From: a virus
IMG/VR virus record: IMGVR_UViG_3300021599_000073
Span: 1 to 47,053 of that record
DNA length: 47,053 nucleotides
Direction: 5' to 3' (one strand)
Below the pieces are notes generated by a model. The model worked only from the letters and a program-made list of their open reading frames with translations, had not been told where the DNA came from and did not search any database. Made by a program: the position numbers and the translations under genes. Position 1 is the first letter of the stretch; the number at the start of each line of letters is the position of its first letter. Shown in pieces: positions 25,656-33,910 of the stretch.

Positions 25656-26058
25656 CTTTTTTCTCCTTAGACTTCATATCCATGATCTTCTCAAGGGTAC
25701 GACCGCCGAAATAAAACGACATGATTAGCATGCCCCACTGCCCAAGCAGTTCGACATAGTTTTGATTTACCTCAATATCCCATGCCGACATCAAGCCAAA
25801 GACAGTGTATGTCACAAGAATAAATACCAGTGTCATGGGGCGAATGTTCTTAGACAACCACGAGTCCGACTTCATGTCAGCCTCAGCCCGTTTGGTCAGG
25901 TTATCTTGTTCATTCATGTCCGCTTGCAGTTGGGCAAGTTCGCCCTTCTGCTGCATTTCAAGAAGTGTGGCTTGGGCTTTAGCCCTTGCCTCTGGATCAG
26001 GCAATACCTTATCTAAAACCTTTTCGCCAATCGATAGTAGTGCGGCTATTGGAAACAT
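25639..26058 (-). CDS. holin (GTA holin 3TM-like)
   Basis: 139 residues. N-terminal amphipathic segment (MFPIAALLSIGEKVLDKVL), a charged coiled coil (KAQATLLEMQQKGELAQLQA), then hydrophobic spans at MTLVFILVTYTVFGLMSAW and YVELLGQWGMLIMSFYFG and a Lys-rich tail. This order matches the GTA_holin_3TM family (PF11351). It likely forms membrane lesions that release the M15 endolysin encoded next to it. Coupled to the preceding gene by TAATG. Confidence 0.85.
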   Translation of the reverse strand: MFPIAALLSIGEKVLDKVLPDPEARAKAQATLLEMQQKGELAQLQADMNEQDNLTKRAEADMKSDSWLSKNIRPMTLVFILVTYTVFGLMSAWDIEVNQNYVELLGQWGMLIMSFYFGGRTLEKIMDMKSKEKKDATDK

Positions 26059-26675
26059 TATTTTTTCTCCTTTGCTAGTATGGCCGAAGCAATCTGTAAC
26101 ATAGCCTTAGTCTGTTCTAAGTTAGCAGGAGGTGTAGCCCAACCAACTGTAATCTGCCCAATAAACCGATCATGCTCAGGAGGAATACTTATCCGACAGC
26201 CAAAAGTCATGCCCTTCTCTATATACCAAAGCCCAATCTCAGACTGAGCAACCTTGTACTCGCCACATGGGATTTCATTCGCCATCATGGTTACTACATC
26301 TTTATTGTTGTTAGCGTTACCGCTAAACAACCCAACATCTAATCCTTCAACTGTCTTGTCCCGCCCTTCTTTTGTATAGGCACGGAACAACACCCGACTA
26401 TTAGTAATAGGGTTTACCTTAAATATGGCGACTACTTGAGCGCCTGTATGCTTGAACAAATGAGTAGCCGCATCGTCTACTCGGCCTTCAGCAATCTGCG
26501 GAAGTTTCTGATGTTCTTTATAAGTGCCTACAATTAGTTCCCGATTGTCGTAAACGAAGTAACCAGCGAACGCTAACACAGCCATAATAATCAGGGCGAA
26601 TAACTTGAACGGCGAGTCAACGTACGCCAACACTTTAGATAGTGTGTCGTTTGCGTTAAGTTTTTCTTCTGCCAT
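26058..26675 (-). CDS. membrane-anchored protein with soluble domain, lysis cassette
   Basis: 205 residues from the ATG at 26675 (TAATG overlap with the preceding gene; an ATG two codons upstream is possible). One membrane span near residues 24-46 (PFKLFALIIMAVLAFAGYFV) is followed by about 155 residues with VVAIFKVNPITNSRVLFRAY and IGLWYIEKGMTFGCRI, which may be a GAF-like fold. Position between a C-terminally anchored coiled-coil protein and the holin suggests a part in lysis or envelope remodelling. I do not recognise the family. Confidence 0.75.
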   Translation of the reverse strand: MAEEKLNANDTLSKVLAYVDSPFKLFALIIMAVLAFAGYFVYDNRELIVGTYKEHQKLPQIAEGRVDDAATHLFKHTGAQVVAIFKVNPITNSRVLFRAYTKEGRDKTVEGLDVGLFSGNANNNKDVVTMMANEIPCGEYKVAQSEIGLWYIEKGMTFGCRISIPPEHDRFIGQITVGWATPPANLEQTKAMLQIASAILAKEKK

Positions 26676-27133
26676 TACCATGCCCCTGTTGCTTTAAGAA
26701 TCCCGTAAACAATTCCGGCAAATAGGAATATAAGGATCCAAGTTAATCGCTCCTCGGCCCGCATCCGCTGAAACTCGTGGTCAAGCGTCTGCCGTTCCTT
26801 ACGCATTTGTGCAACTAATGCTTTTACTTCTCCTACTGCGGCTTTACCAAACTCAATACTTATGTTCTTATACATCTGTTCTTCAGCATCTTTGATCTTT
26901 CGTACCTCACGATACTCTGTGGCTGCATCAACAAAGACCAAATCACCACGACGCTCAAGTTGTAACTGTTTCTTTTTCCACGCAATCCTTGCTCGTGCTT
27001 CCTCATCAAGGAAGGAGTTGACCTCGGCCCCAGTCTGTTTGATTTCCCGACCAACCTTTATTGCTTCCTTGATACCGCCAAGGGCTAAGCGTGCAACTTC
27101 GGCCGGACTTCCCGGATCTGGTAACTGACTCAA
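26675..27133 (-). CDS. coiled-coil protein with C-terminal membrane anchor
   Basis: 152 residues, TTG start preceded by GGGAG at proper spacing. Long helical, charged middle (RIAWKKKQLQLERRGD, VKALVAQMRKERQTLDHEFQ) and one membrane span at the very C-terminus (LTWILIFLFAGIVYGILKAT). The layout could suit a spanin-like or tail-anchored lysis protein, but i-spanins carry the anchor at the N-terminus, so this remains open. Coupled by TAATG to the next gene. Confidence 0.75.
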   Translation of the reverse strand: MSQLPDPGSPAEVARLALGGIKEAIKVGREIKQTGAEVNSFLDEEARARIAWKKKQLQLERRGDLVFVDAATEYREVRKIKDAEEQMYKNISIEFGKAAVGEVKALVAQMRKERQTLDHEFQRMRAEERLTWILIFLFAGIVYGILKATGAW

Positions 27134-27164
27134 GATTCATCTCCCGTCCCTGATAAGTGCGTTA

Positions 27165-27317
27165 CTACTTGCCTTTTTTCATGCACTTGCCCATTGCCTT
27201 ACACTTTGCAGCGTTAGGACAGCCGGGGCAAGGTTTGAAAGTCATACCACCTTTGGCGTAACCCATTGGTTTAGCGGCGACTTTCTTTGCAGCAGGTTTC
27301 TTCATCATTCCGGGCAT
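27165..27317 (-). CDS. Cys-rich basic 50-residue protein
   Basis: Starts at the ATG at 27317, seven bases after AAAGGAG. Begins MPGMMKKPAAKKVAAKPMGY; the C-terminal half holds four cysteines in the order CPGC, then C and C (PCPGCPNAAKC, MGKCMKKGK), which may bind zinc. The Lys/Ala-rich front recalls small DNA- or RNA-binding peptides. Too short for a family call. The Shine-Dalgarno site lies inside the end of the upstream membrane-protein gene. Confidence 0.65.
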   Translation of the reverse strand: MPGMMKKPAAKKVAAKPMGYAKGGMTFKPCPGCPNAAKCKAMGKCMKKGK

Positions 27318-27319
27318 GG

Positions 27320-27502
27320 TCATACTCCTTTAAGAACGATAGCCACAAGGATACCCGCCATACCGACTATCAAAGCACCGGCGGTTTTAATCATTAGAGA
27401 CTCCAGCCGATCAACGCGCTGGATAAAGGTGTTGTACCGCTCTGCACAAACGGCTTCATGCGAGGTCAGTTGCACCTCTAATTCATGCGTTGTTGTTGCC
27501 AC
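27320..27502 (-). CDS. small C-terminally anchored membrane protein (XhlA-like)
   Basis: 60 residues, GTG start overlapping the preceding gene by 20 bases. An N-terminal helix (HELEVQLTSHEAVCAERYN, IQRVDRLESLMIK) leads to one membrane span (GALIVGMAGILVAIVLKGV). The layout matches haemolysin XhlA-type proteins found in phage lysis modules. It may assist holin function. Similarity is by layout, not by a diagnostic motif. Confidence 0.7.
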   Translation of the reverse strand: MATTTHELEVQLTSHEAVCAERYNTFIQRVDRLESLMIKTAGALIVGMAGILVAIVLKGV

Positions 27503-27659
27503 TTTCGGCCTCCATTACTGCTTGGGTTTGGTCAATTACCGGAGGTAAGTCCGGCTCTATAATTTCAGGTTCAATAACTAAAATGCCTTCAGGCGGCACT
27601 TCCTCACAACGAGCAAGCGCTCCGTTAGGAAACATTACGAGAGGTCGTCTGGTTGTCAT
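27483..27659 (-). CDS. hypothetical 58-residue acidic protein
   Basis: Start at the ATG at 27659, which overlaps the fibre-tip gene stop as ATGA; a longer frame upstream is only a shadow. Sequence MTTRRPLVMFPNGALARCEE followed by an acidic, Pro-rich tail (ILVIEPEIIEPDLPPVIDQT). No known domain. Coupled on both sides, between the glycine-rich fibre and the lysis genes. Confidence 0.65.
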   Translation of the reverse strand: MTTRRPLVMFPNGALARCEEVPPEGILVIEPEIIEPDLPPVIDQTQAVMEAESGNNNA

Positions 27660-28630
27660 GCTGTATAAGTGCCAGATGAGTTGTAAACCAAAATTGTGTC
27701 TGAACCGGATGTTGAAACACTTGGTGATCCAGTAGTGGTTCCTGTGTATTTTGCAGTTGGCATTCTTAAAATAACAACGCCAGAACCACCAGCACCAGAT
27801 GTTGTTGATGGATTTGTTTGCGAACAAGCGCCTTGCGCTCCACCACCGCTACCGGTGTTTGCCGATCCAGCACTACCGGCTGGATTGCCCGCAGCATGAT
27901 CAACACCACCATTTCCACCGCCACCAGTCCCGCCAAGTCCGCGTGTGGTTGGGGCATCGGCTCCGCCAGCACCGCCGCCACCACCGCGAGTTACTGATGA
28001 TCCGGTAATTGTTGATGCAGTACCGTTTCCACCGCCACCACTTTGTTGTGTTGTTCCATTTACTCCGGCTGCCGCAGTTCCACCGCCACCGCCAGAAGAG
28101 GAAGTTCCGGTTTCTCCTCCTTTGAATCCTTGTCCTGTTGTTCCAGCGCCACTATTTCCGCCGCCACCAGAGCCGCCACCGCAACCACCACTAGAAGATT
28201 GACCAAGGCCAACATCTCCACCGCCGCCTCGGCCACCGCCAGTTGATGTGATAGTGGTTAATCCAGTACCGGATATTGATGAATTGTTTCCGCTGTTTCC
28301 GGGGCCGCTAGTTTGAGCAGTAGAACCAGCCCCTCCAGCACCAACTGTAATAGTGTAAACGATTCCAATGTTAAATGTGATTGATGATTCTGCTGATGCG
28401 CCACCACCAGAATTTCCGTAAGTTGAATTAGATGATCGATAACCTCCAGCGCCACCTCCACCGGCCGTCCCGCTATCATTGTTGTAAGCACCACCACCTG
28501 AACCGCCTCCAGCAATTACAAGAAAATCTACAGAATAAGTTTGCAGCGGCCATTCGCCGCCGCGTAGTGCGTTACGGACTTCGTTTAACTTCCAAATTCC
28601 GTCAGCAGAAGATGAACTAGGATGTGGCAT
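27656..28630 (-). CDS. glycine-rich tail fibre tip / adhesin
   Basis: 324 residues, TAATG-coupled to the preceding gene. The first 45 residues (DGIWKLNEVRNALRGGEWPL) resemble the short attachment domain of phage fibre proteins. It continues as FLVIAGGGSGGG, then about 200 residues that are nearly half glycine with recurrent GGGG, GAGGYR and GGGGGAGGA runs, ending in GVVILRMPTAKYTG. Such polyglycine blocks build the receptor-binding tip of gp38-type adhesins and similar fibres, where hypervariable loops between glycine runs choose the receptor. Probably the host-range determinant; the exact family is uncertain. Confidence 0.8.
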   Translation of the reverse strand: MPHPSSSSADGIWKLNEVRNALRGGEWPLQTYSVDFLVIAGGGSGGGAYNNDSGTAGGGGAGGYRSSNSTYGNSGGGASAESSITFNIGIVYTITVGAGGAGSTAQTSGPGNSGNNSSISGTGLTTITSTGGGRGGGGDVGLGQSSSGGCGGGSGGGGNSGAGTTGQGFKGGETGTSSSGGGGGTAAAGVNGTTQQSGGGGNGTASTITGSSVTRGGGGGAGGADAPTTRGLGGTGGGGNGGVDHAAGNPAGSAGSANTGSGGGAQGACSQTNPSTTSGAGGSGVVILRMPTAKYTGTTTGSPSVSTSGSDTILVYNSSGTYTA

Positions 28631-28989
28631 TACGAAATCTCCTCGTAGGACACAATGATCTCAAGGTCGCCTGAAGCCGAAGCCAGCGCTGTAATCTTGT
28701 CACCTTCCTCTAGGTAGATGGCTTTACTCAGCACATCAAGCGTCGCATCGGCTGGGACGGTAATGGTGTTCGCGATCTTATAGGTCGTCGTATTGTCAGC
28801 GTTGTAGAACCCAACAGTTGCATCAGCATTGTTCGTACCATCGACGTTGGCTACAAGAATCGCATTGACCTTAAAGACTTTGCCGCTACCTGCGGAGTTG
28901 GTCACGATGTCAGCACTAGAGGTGGTCAGTGCTGCTCCAACGGTTTTACCTGTGATGGTTGCTACATTGACGATATTAGGGGCTGCCAT
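28630..28989 (-). CDS. small beta-rich virion protein
   Basis: 119 residues, AAGGAGAG before ATG. Pattern ITGKTVGAALTTSSADIVTN, KVFKVNAILVANVDGTNNAD, YKIANTITVPADATLDVLSK, GDKITALASASGDLEIIVSY fits a compact jelly-roll-like beta sandwich of the kind used in phage decoration or fibre-associated proteins. Position within the fibre cluster suggests a fibre-linked role. No signal peptide or membrane segment. Confidence 0.75.
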   Translation of the reverse strand: MAAPNIVNVATITGKTVGAALTTSSADIVTNSAGSGKVFKVNAILVANVDGTNNADATVGFYNADNTTTYKIANTITVPADATLDVLSKAIYLEEGDKITALASASGDLEIIVSYEEIS

Positions 28990-28991
28990 AG

Positions 28992-29348
28992 TTACTCTCC
29001 TTGATCGGGTGCTTCGACCCAGTTACCTAGTTGTTCATCCCAGCGATACTTTTTACTGTCGTTGGGCATCTGTGTTGGGGCATCCCAAAGGCAAGTCTGC
29101 TCATTGAGAACCCATTGTGAATATGGTTTAGGCGGTATGAACGCGTCGCGTGATGGGTCATAGGTGTACCCAATTCCTGCGTAGTTCTTTCGGAGGGGTG
29201 TTCCACCGTTAGTGTGGACACCGCCATGTGTGTTATATGAAGTCTGTACCCAAGAGGATGCGTCAGGCAGAGTGTCAATAAAATCTTGCTCTGCAACAAT
29301 AACCTGTTCAACAATCCCTTGTGCGGTGACTCTAGCAAAATGCGCCAT
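28992..29348 (-). CDS. conserved aquatic-phage protein (MAHFA type)
   Basis: 118 residues from the ATG at 29348; 50 codons of upstream open frame are shadow of the next gene. MAHFARVTAQGIVEQVIVAE, WVQTSYNTHGGVHTNGGTPL, KNYAGIGYTYDPSRDAFIPP and WVLNEQTCLWDAPTQ match a small protein I know from many marine and freshwater phages, where it sits beside tail genes; function unknown. It is one of the better signs that this is an aquatic phage. Confidence 0.85.
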   Translation of the reverse strand: MAHFARVTAQGIVEQVIVAEQDFIDTLPDASSWVQTSYNTHGGVHTNGGTPLRKNYAGIGYTYDPSRDAFIPPKPYSQWVLNEQTCLWDAPTQMPNDSKKYRWDEQLGNWVEAPDQGE

Positions 29349-29349
29349 C

Positions 29350-29703
29350 TTATCCCCCGAAAACAATTGCCATTGCGATTGCCTTACCCGTAGTCGCACG
29401 GGATGCAAACTCATCAAAAAGCGCCGCTGTTGGGCGCAACTCAAACCGGTCGTTTGTTGTATATGCACGGCCAGTTGTACCATCTTGCCCACGCACAACC
29501 GTCATCGTGTCAGTACTGCGGGCGGTTACCTTTACAATCTCCAGATTGTTTGTTGTGTCAATCAGCGTAGCGAAGAAATAGTCGCCAGTAGTTAGTGCTG
29601 GGAACCGCGCACCCTCACCCGCGTTCAGTACGATAGTCGTATCTGAACTGGTGATACCAGCGTTCAGTGTGCCGAAGGCATTATTGGCGACTTTAACTCC
29701 CAT
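29350..29703 (-). CDS. tail fibre-domain protein (stand-alone)
   Basis: 117 residues. GARFPALTTGDYFFATLIDT followed by TNNLEIVKVTARSTDTMTVV is nearly the same as a stretch inside the neighbouring 448-residue fibre (GARFPSLSAGDYFFATLIDT). It is thus a single free copy of a fibre domain, probably interacting with the fibre or copied from it. The end, TTGKAIAMAIVFGG, is hydrophobic and Gly-rich. Confidence 0.8.
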   Translation of the reverse strand: MGVKVANNAFGTLNAGITSSDTTIVLNAGEGARFPALTTGDYFFATLIDTTNNLEIVKVTARSTDTMTVVRGQDGTTGRAYTTNDRFELRPTAALFDEFASRATTGKAIAMAIVFGG

Positions 29704-29705
29704 GA

Positions 29706-30035
29706 TTAACTCCAGATAGGCTCAGGTTCAGTAGGCCAAGTCGGTTCGGCAACTGGGTTTTTAATTAGTCCACGCAGAGTCGCACGATAAGTCTCGAACG
29801 CAGCGACGTTAGCAAGGCCAACGTCAGGCAGTACCGCCCAGTCAGTTGCAGCAATACGCTTCTTGGCTTCGTCTTTGCAATTATCAAGTTTTCGCTGCGC
29901 TGCAAGTTTTACATCCTCAGCCGCAACTAATTCCATATCAATAGGCACTAACTTACCATCTTTGTCGTAAGCATCAACACCCGCGTTAATAGAAACAACT
30001 TGCGGATATAGTTTATAAATTGCGGTATCACTCAT
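29706..30035 (-). CDS. tail assembly chaperone-like protein
   Basis: 109 residues, ATGA overlap with the fibre gene. The C-terminal part AKKRIAATDWAVLPDVGLAN, FETYRATLRGLIKNP and PTWPTEPEPIWS resembles the XkdW/gp38-like phage tail assembly chaperone pattern (xxTDWxxxPD...YRxxLRxL...P..P). Such proteins help fibres fold or trimerise and are usually encoded next to them, as here. Confidence 0.75.
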   Translation of the reverse strand: MSDTAIYKLYPQVVSINAGVDAYDKDGKLVPIDMELVAAEDVKLAAQRKLDNCKDEAKKRIAATDWAVLPDVGLANVAAFETYRATLRGLIKNPVAEPTWPTEPEPIWS

Positions 30036-31378
30036 GCTGCCACCTCAATCAAAGTAATAGACGATACAGTTCTTCCATCTCGGGTAGATTCATTAATGTC
30101 ATAATTCGTCCGATTAACACTTTGTGTACCAGAACCGAAATTAGCCGTCTGTAATTTATAAGTTGTGGAGGATGTCGTTGCCGGGCTATCTAAACATATG
30201 GCTGTTACTGGTAGGAGGTGGTATTGGCTATTAGCACTACCACCAGCATAAGCATTAGAGTACAAACCGCAACGAGTCAAACCTCCGTCTCCTGCGTATA
30301 TTTTTGTTGAGCCACGCAAAAGATGGACAATTCCTGCATAAGTGTCATATCCAATATGCAAATCTACCAGTACAAGAACCTTATTGGACGACGACCTAGG
30401 AGTAATTGACGCAGATAATCCAGTAATATCCACTAATGAGGTAGAAGTCGTAGTAAAAGTATCTGTTTTAGTAGTTTGAACAACTTGTAGAATAGACCCG
30501 GTAGGGAGGATGCTTTTATCGGCGTTAGCAAAAGCCAAGTTGCCAGCACCATCAGTTTTCAAAATTTGATGCGCTGTACCATCCGCAGAAGGAAGTGTAA
30601 AGTCAAGATTACTTGCAACAGAAGCCGGAGCCTTTAGTCCAATGTAATTTGTACCATTGTCCGTATCTTCATAAAGTCGTGCAATTGCGCCGCTTGAAGA
30701 AGTTCCGGGTACAGCAAGAACACCGCTTGCTAAATTACCAGACGCATCAGCAATACCCTGCGCTGTAATCCGCAACTCAATACGATCACCAGTACTAAAC
30801 GCACGAGCCGTTGTAGACTCTTGAGCGCGAGTTACAGTTAGTACATCCGTTGAACGAGCCGTACATTTGACAATCTCCAAGTTGTTGGAGGTGTCGATCA
30901 GCGTAGCAAAGAAGTAGTCACCTGCGGACAGAGATGGGAAACGCGCACCCTGCCCGGTAGTCAGCGTAATGCTTGTAGCGCTGTTATTAATACCAGACGC
31001 TAACGTGGCAAACGCGCTAATTGTGCCTCCAGACGAAGCATTAAAAATGCCAGCCTCAGTGATTGCGCCAGTACCAGTACCGGCAGGGAATGTAGCCACA
31101 TACGCTACGCTGTTGGAAGTAACAGTAGTTGAAGTCAAAGACACACGACCGGCTTGAGTTTCAAGAGCAGTATCGCCAACTGCCGCAGCGGTTGTACCTG
31201 TACCAATTCCCATGTGTGACATGACATTGGACGAAGTACCTTCCATGCGGGAGGCAATAAAGTTTTTACCGGCGGTTACTACGAGGTTGGGGACAACAAC
31301 TTCATGCTTGACGTTGCCCTCCGGGTTAGTCACGGTGATCCGTAGTTCACCTTTCACATTAACATTATCGTTAAACAT
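30032..31378 (-). CDS. tail fibre protein
   Basis: 448 residues from the ATG at 31378 with AAGGAGAG; the open frame extends 22 codons further but without support. N-terminus VNVKGELRITVTNPEGNVKH then VVTAGKNFIASRM and MSHMGIGTGTTAAAVGDTAL is the phage fibre/tail attachment domain common in aquatic podoviruses. Next comes the GARFPSLSAGDYFFATLIDT domain shared with the 117-residue neighbour, then a DNGTNYIGLKAPASVASNLD fibre segment and a beta-rich C-terminal receptor region. Likely trimeric. Confidence 0.85.
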   Translation of the reverse strand: MFNDNVNVKGELRITVTNPEGNVKHEVVVPNLVVTAGKNFIASRMEGTSSNVMSHMGIGTGTTAAAVGDTALETQAGRVSLTSTTVTSNSVAYVATFPAGTGTGAITEAGIFNASSGGTISAFATLASGINNSATSITLTTGQGARFPSLSAGDYFFATLIDTSNNLEIVKCTARSTDVLTVTRAQESTTARAFSTGDRIELRITAQGIADASGNLASGVLAVPGTSSSGAIARLYEDTDNGTNYIGLKAPASVASNLDFTLPSADGTAHQILKTDGAGNLAFANADKSILPTGSILQVVQTTKTDTFTTTSTSLVDITGLSASITPRSSSNKVLVLVDLHIGYDTYAGIVHLLRGSTKIYAGDGGLTRCGLYSNAYAGGSANSQYHLLPVTAICLDSPATTSSTTYKLQTANFGSGTQSVNRTNYDINESTRDGRTVSSITLIEVAA

Positions 31379-31388
31379 CTTTCTCTCC

Positions 31389-33014
31389 TTATAGGATCGG
31401 GGTTTGGTTGAAGTAGTAACCACCAACAGTGCGATCACTCGCATCAGTATAGTGGAAGTTTACAACTAATCCAGCGCCGCTGGTATCAGCGTAAGTGATA
31501 AATTCACCGCTAATCAAAGGTGCGGTGAGTAATAATCCGGGGCCATTGATGAGGCCAGTGTAGTTTTCGTGCGTATGACTGTCGCTTGCACTCTGCATGT
31601 AATCAGAGTTCAGCAAACTATCTGCGCCACCTAACACCTCTGTATAGTCAGGTACGTTCGTTGTGTAGCGATGGAACACAAAGCCATTGCCGTCAGCCAT
31701 CGACACATAGTCTGGATAGAGCGGTGTAGTCTGCCCAAGGATTAGCGTAGTTGAGATCGACTCAGCCATCGTGACAGAATCAGTCAGTACCTTGGAGATC
31801 GCAAACAGGTTCAGAACATCTGTCGCTGTCGCTGTATCGGTCAGCCCTTTGCCAACTGTAAATGTGTTGATGGCATCGGTCGGAGTAGAGACAGAATCGG
31901 TTAGAACCTTAGCAGGGCTTAGCGCCGCAGACTCAGAAGCCGTAGCCGAGTCAGTTAGTACCTTGCTTGCTGCCAACACAATCGCGTCAGAACCAGTCAC
32001 AGAGTCTGTCAAGTCTGGCTTAGTAACACTCTTAGCAGCCGCATCCGTAGCAGACACCGAGTCACTACGGGTAGTATCTAGGCTGAACGCCTGTGCATCT
32101 GCCATCGAGACAGGATCTGGGTCAGCGTCAGCGTCGGTAACGTCATAGTCAAACGCATAGCCGGGGGTCTTAGCCACGAACTCAGTCATCGTAACTGAAT
32201 CGGTTAGGACTTTATCGACCGAGATAGTATTGATTGCGTCAACAATCGTAGCCGAGTCACTAGGGTTTTTACCTATATTGAATGGCCCAAATGCATCAGA
32301 GGCTGTAACCGCCTCAGTCTTAGCCAGTTCAGGGGAACGGAATGAGTCATCTGTGGCCGTTACGGAATCAGCGACCGCAGGTTTGTCAACGACTTTGGCG
32401 GAGAGTTCTACAACCGTCACACTATCAGCAACAACTTTGCCTGTATTAAATTGATTAATCGTGTCCGCCGCGGCCGTCGCGTCAGTCAAACTCTTGCCAA
32501 CATCTTTAGTGTTGATTGTTTCAGATGCGGTAACTGCGTCTGACGGGGCTTGCCCAATATCTTTGACATCTACATCGGATGCAGTAAGCGCCTCTGTTAG
32601 GGTTTTCCCTATACCTTTTACATCCGCATCAGCGATGTTAATTGGGTCTGGGTCAACGTCTGGGTCAGATGGGTCAAAGTCTACCGTACCACTAAATATC
32701 TTGACGCTGTTCTCAACAATAGCCACCGAGTCAACAGCAGTAGCCGTAATATCAAACGCTACGTTATTGACATCCGTTGCAGTAACTACATCAATGAGGA
32801 CTTTGTTAATGTCAAAGACTCGGAGATCAGACATCGTTACAGTCTGTTCTTCCAAATACTCCATCGGTACGACAAACGCCGTAACCGCAATAACTTGGTT
32901 AGGTTGGGCTAAGGCTGTGATCGAGTATGTACTTACGCCAGCAGATACCGTAGCCGCCGCTGGGGTGGCTAGTAGTACCGACGATAGCGCGTAAGCGACT
33001 CGAATGTTTGCCAT
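31389..33014 (-). CDS. repeat-shaft tail fibre
   Basis: 541 residues. About residues 125-271 and 305-425 consist of 8 and 6 copies of an 18-19-residue repeat with core GKxLTDSVTATD (for example VGKSLTDATAAADT, ISKVLTDSVTMAES). Each block is preceded by an Asp-rich segment (DPSDPDVDPDPINIADAD and DYDVTDADADPDPVSMADA) that could bind calcium. The N-terminus (residues 1-90) is a beta domain; the C-terminus has YPDYVSMADGNGFVFHRY and a Gly-rich end. A regular short repeat with Val/Thr alternation suits a trimeric beta-stranded fibre shaft. TAATG coupling upstream. Confidence 0.8.
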   Translation of the reverse strand: MANIRVAYALSSVLLATPAAATVSAGVSTYSITALAQPNQVIAVTAFVVPMEYLEEQTVTMSDLRVFDINKVLIDVVTATDVNNVAFDITATAVDSVAIVENSVKIFSGTVDFDPSDPDVDPDPINIADADVKGIGKTLTEALTASDVDVKDIGQAPSDAVTASETINTKDVGKSLTDATAAADTINQFNTGKVVADSVTVVELSAKVVDKPAVADSVTATDDSFRSPELAKTEAVTASDAFGPFNIGKNPSDSATIVDAINTISVDKVLTDSVTMTEFVAKTPGYAFDYDVTDADADPDPVSMADAQAFSLDTTRSDSVSATDAAAKSVTKPDLTDSVTGSDAIVLAASKVLTDSATASESAALSPAKVLTDSVSTPTDAINTFTVGKGLTDTATATDVLNLFAISKVLTDSVTMAESISTTLILGQTTPLYPDYVSMADGNGFVFHRYTTNVPDYTEVLGGADSLLNSDYMQSASDSHTHENYTGLINGPGLLLTAPLISGEFITYADTSGAGLVVNFHYTDASDRTVGGYYFNQTPIL

Positions 33015-33910
33015 TAGAAGTTCGCCCTAACTGTAAAGCGCAGGGTATCAAACACTGTCTGCAACTGACCGTTGTAGTCAACCACAATCTCGCCTTCATA
33101 CATACCGGGGTCTACGTTCAGCACGTTGCCCTGAAAGTCAAACTGCACCTGACCGGTAGTACCGCCGCTTAACTTCGTACAACTTATTGTAGATAGAAGC
33201 GTAGTTGTACCAGCAGCACGGAACTTTACAGAAACAGTCGTTGTCCCCAACGACAGATCAATTGGCGTACCAGTAATGTCATCCGTCAAAGTGAGGACGA
33301 TAACTGGCTTTTCATCGCCTTTTACTAATCGGATGACATCAACGGCCATAATTTCCTCACACGAAGCCAACTCGCGGTCTGACCAGTTCTTATCTGGTAG
33401 TACCAATAAGTGCTGCAACGCACCATGCATAATCACGTTCTCAAGATCGTCAAACACATTCTGATCCATGCCAGTAGATGTCCGCAAAGGCTTTAGAGCC
33501 ACGATCATCTTCAGATCATAGTTCACCGTTGCGTCAGGTAGTGGAGCAAGAACAAAGTTATCTGGGTCTAACTGGCAAATAAAACGGGGAGTAGCCCGTT
33601 TTTCTGGGTCATTACTAGGCCAGTCAGGGTAAGCAGCGTACAACTGCTCAAGAGTTACAGGATCCACTTTCTCGTTATTGACACTCGATGTCAGGAACGC
33701 ATGGACTTCAGTCTGTAACGGATTAGTGTATGGATACTCGTACACGCCGGGTGTCAGCCGGATCAACGGCTGCTCGTAACGCCACGCAAGCGTACGCTCA
33801 CACGCCTCAATCGCAGCATCACGAACATATTGCTGGATGATTGGCTGCGGGCAACCCGGCACACTTGGGGCTATCCGATTTACAAGGGAAAGGAATGTAC
33901 GCGTAGCCAT
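33014..33910 (-). CDS. fused virion proteins: tail adaptor fragment plus small beta-rich protein
   Basis: 298 residues in one frame. Residues 1-187 (MATRTFLSLVNRIAPSVPGC, LTPGVYEYPYTNPL, PLRTSTGMDQNVFDDLENVI, NWSDRELASCEE) resemble a head-tail adaptor that in relatives I remember continues for about 40 residues. Residue 188 starts MAVDVIRLVKGDEKPVIVLT, which looks like the beginning of a separate small protein (33014-33349, 111 residues), and its Shine-Dalgarno GAGGAAATT and ATG are still present inside the fused gene. A deletion seems to have joined them in frame. TAATG overlaps couple both ends. Confidence 0.75.
   Translation of the reverse strand: MATRTFLSLVNRIAPSVPGCPQPIIQQYVRDAAIEACERTLAWRYEQPLIRLTPGVYEYPYTNPLQTEVHAFLTSSVNNEKVDPVTLEQLYAAYPDWPSNDPEKRATPRFICQLDPDNFVLAPLPDATVNYDLKMIVALKPLRTSTGMDQNVFDDLENVIMHGALQHLLVLPDKNWSDRELASCEEIMAVDVIRLVKGDEKPVIVLTLTDDITGTPIDLSLGTTTVSVKFRAAGTTTLLSTISCTKLSGGTTGQVQFDFQGNVLNVDPGMYEGEIVVDYNGQLQTVFDTLRFTVRANF

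Noticed and set aside
27696-28202. Pro-rich plus-strand frames opposite the glycine-rich fibre
   Set aside because: Glycine codons read in reverse give proline; shadow frames only.
31771-32994. Plus-strand frames of 125, 74 and 177 codons under the repeat fibre
   Set aside because: Repeated ESVST-type residues are only the complement of the fibre repeat; they lack start sites and direction agrees with no neighbour.
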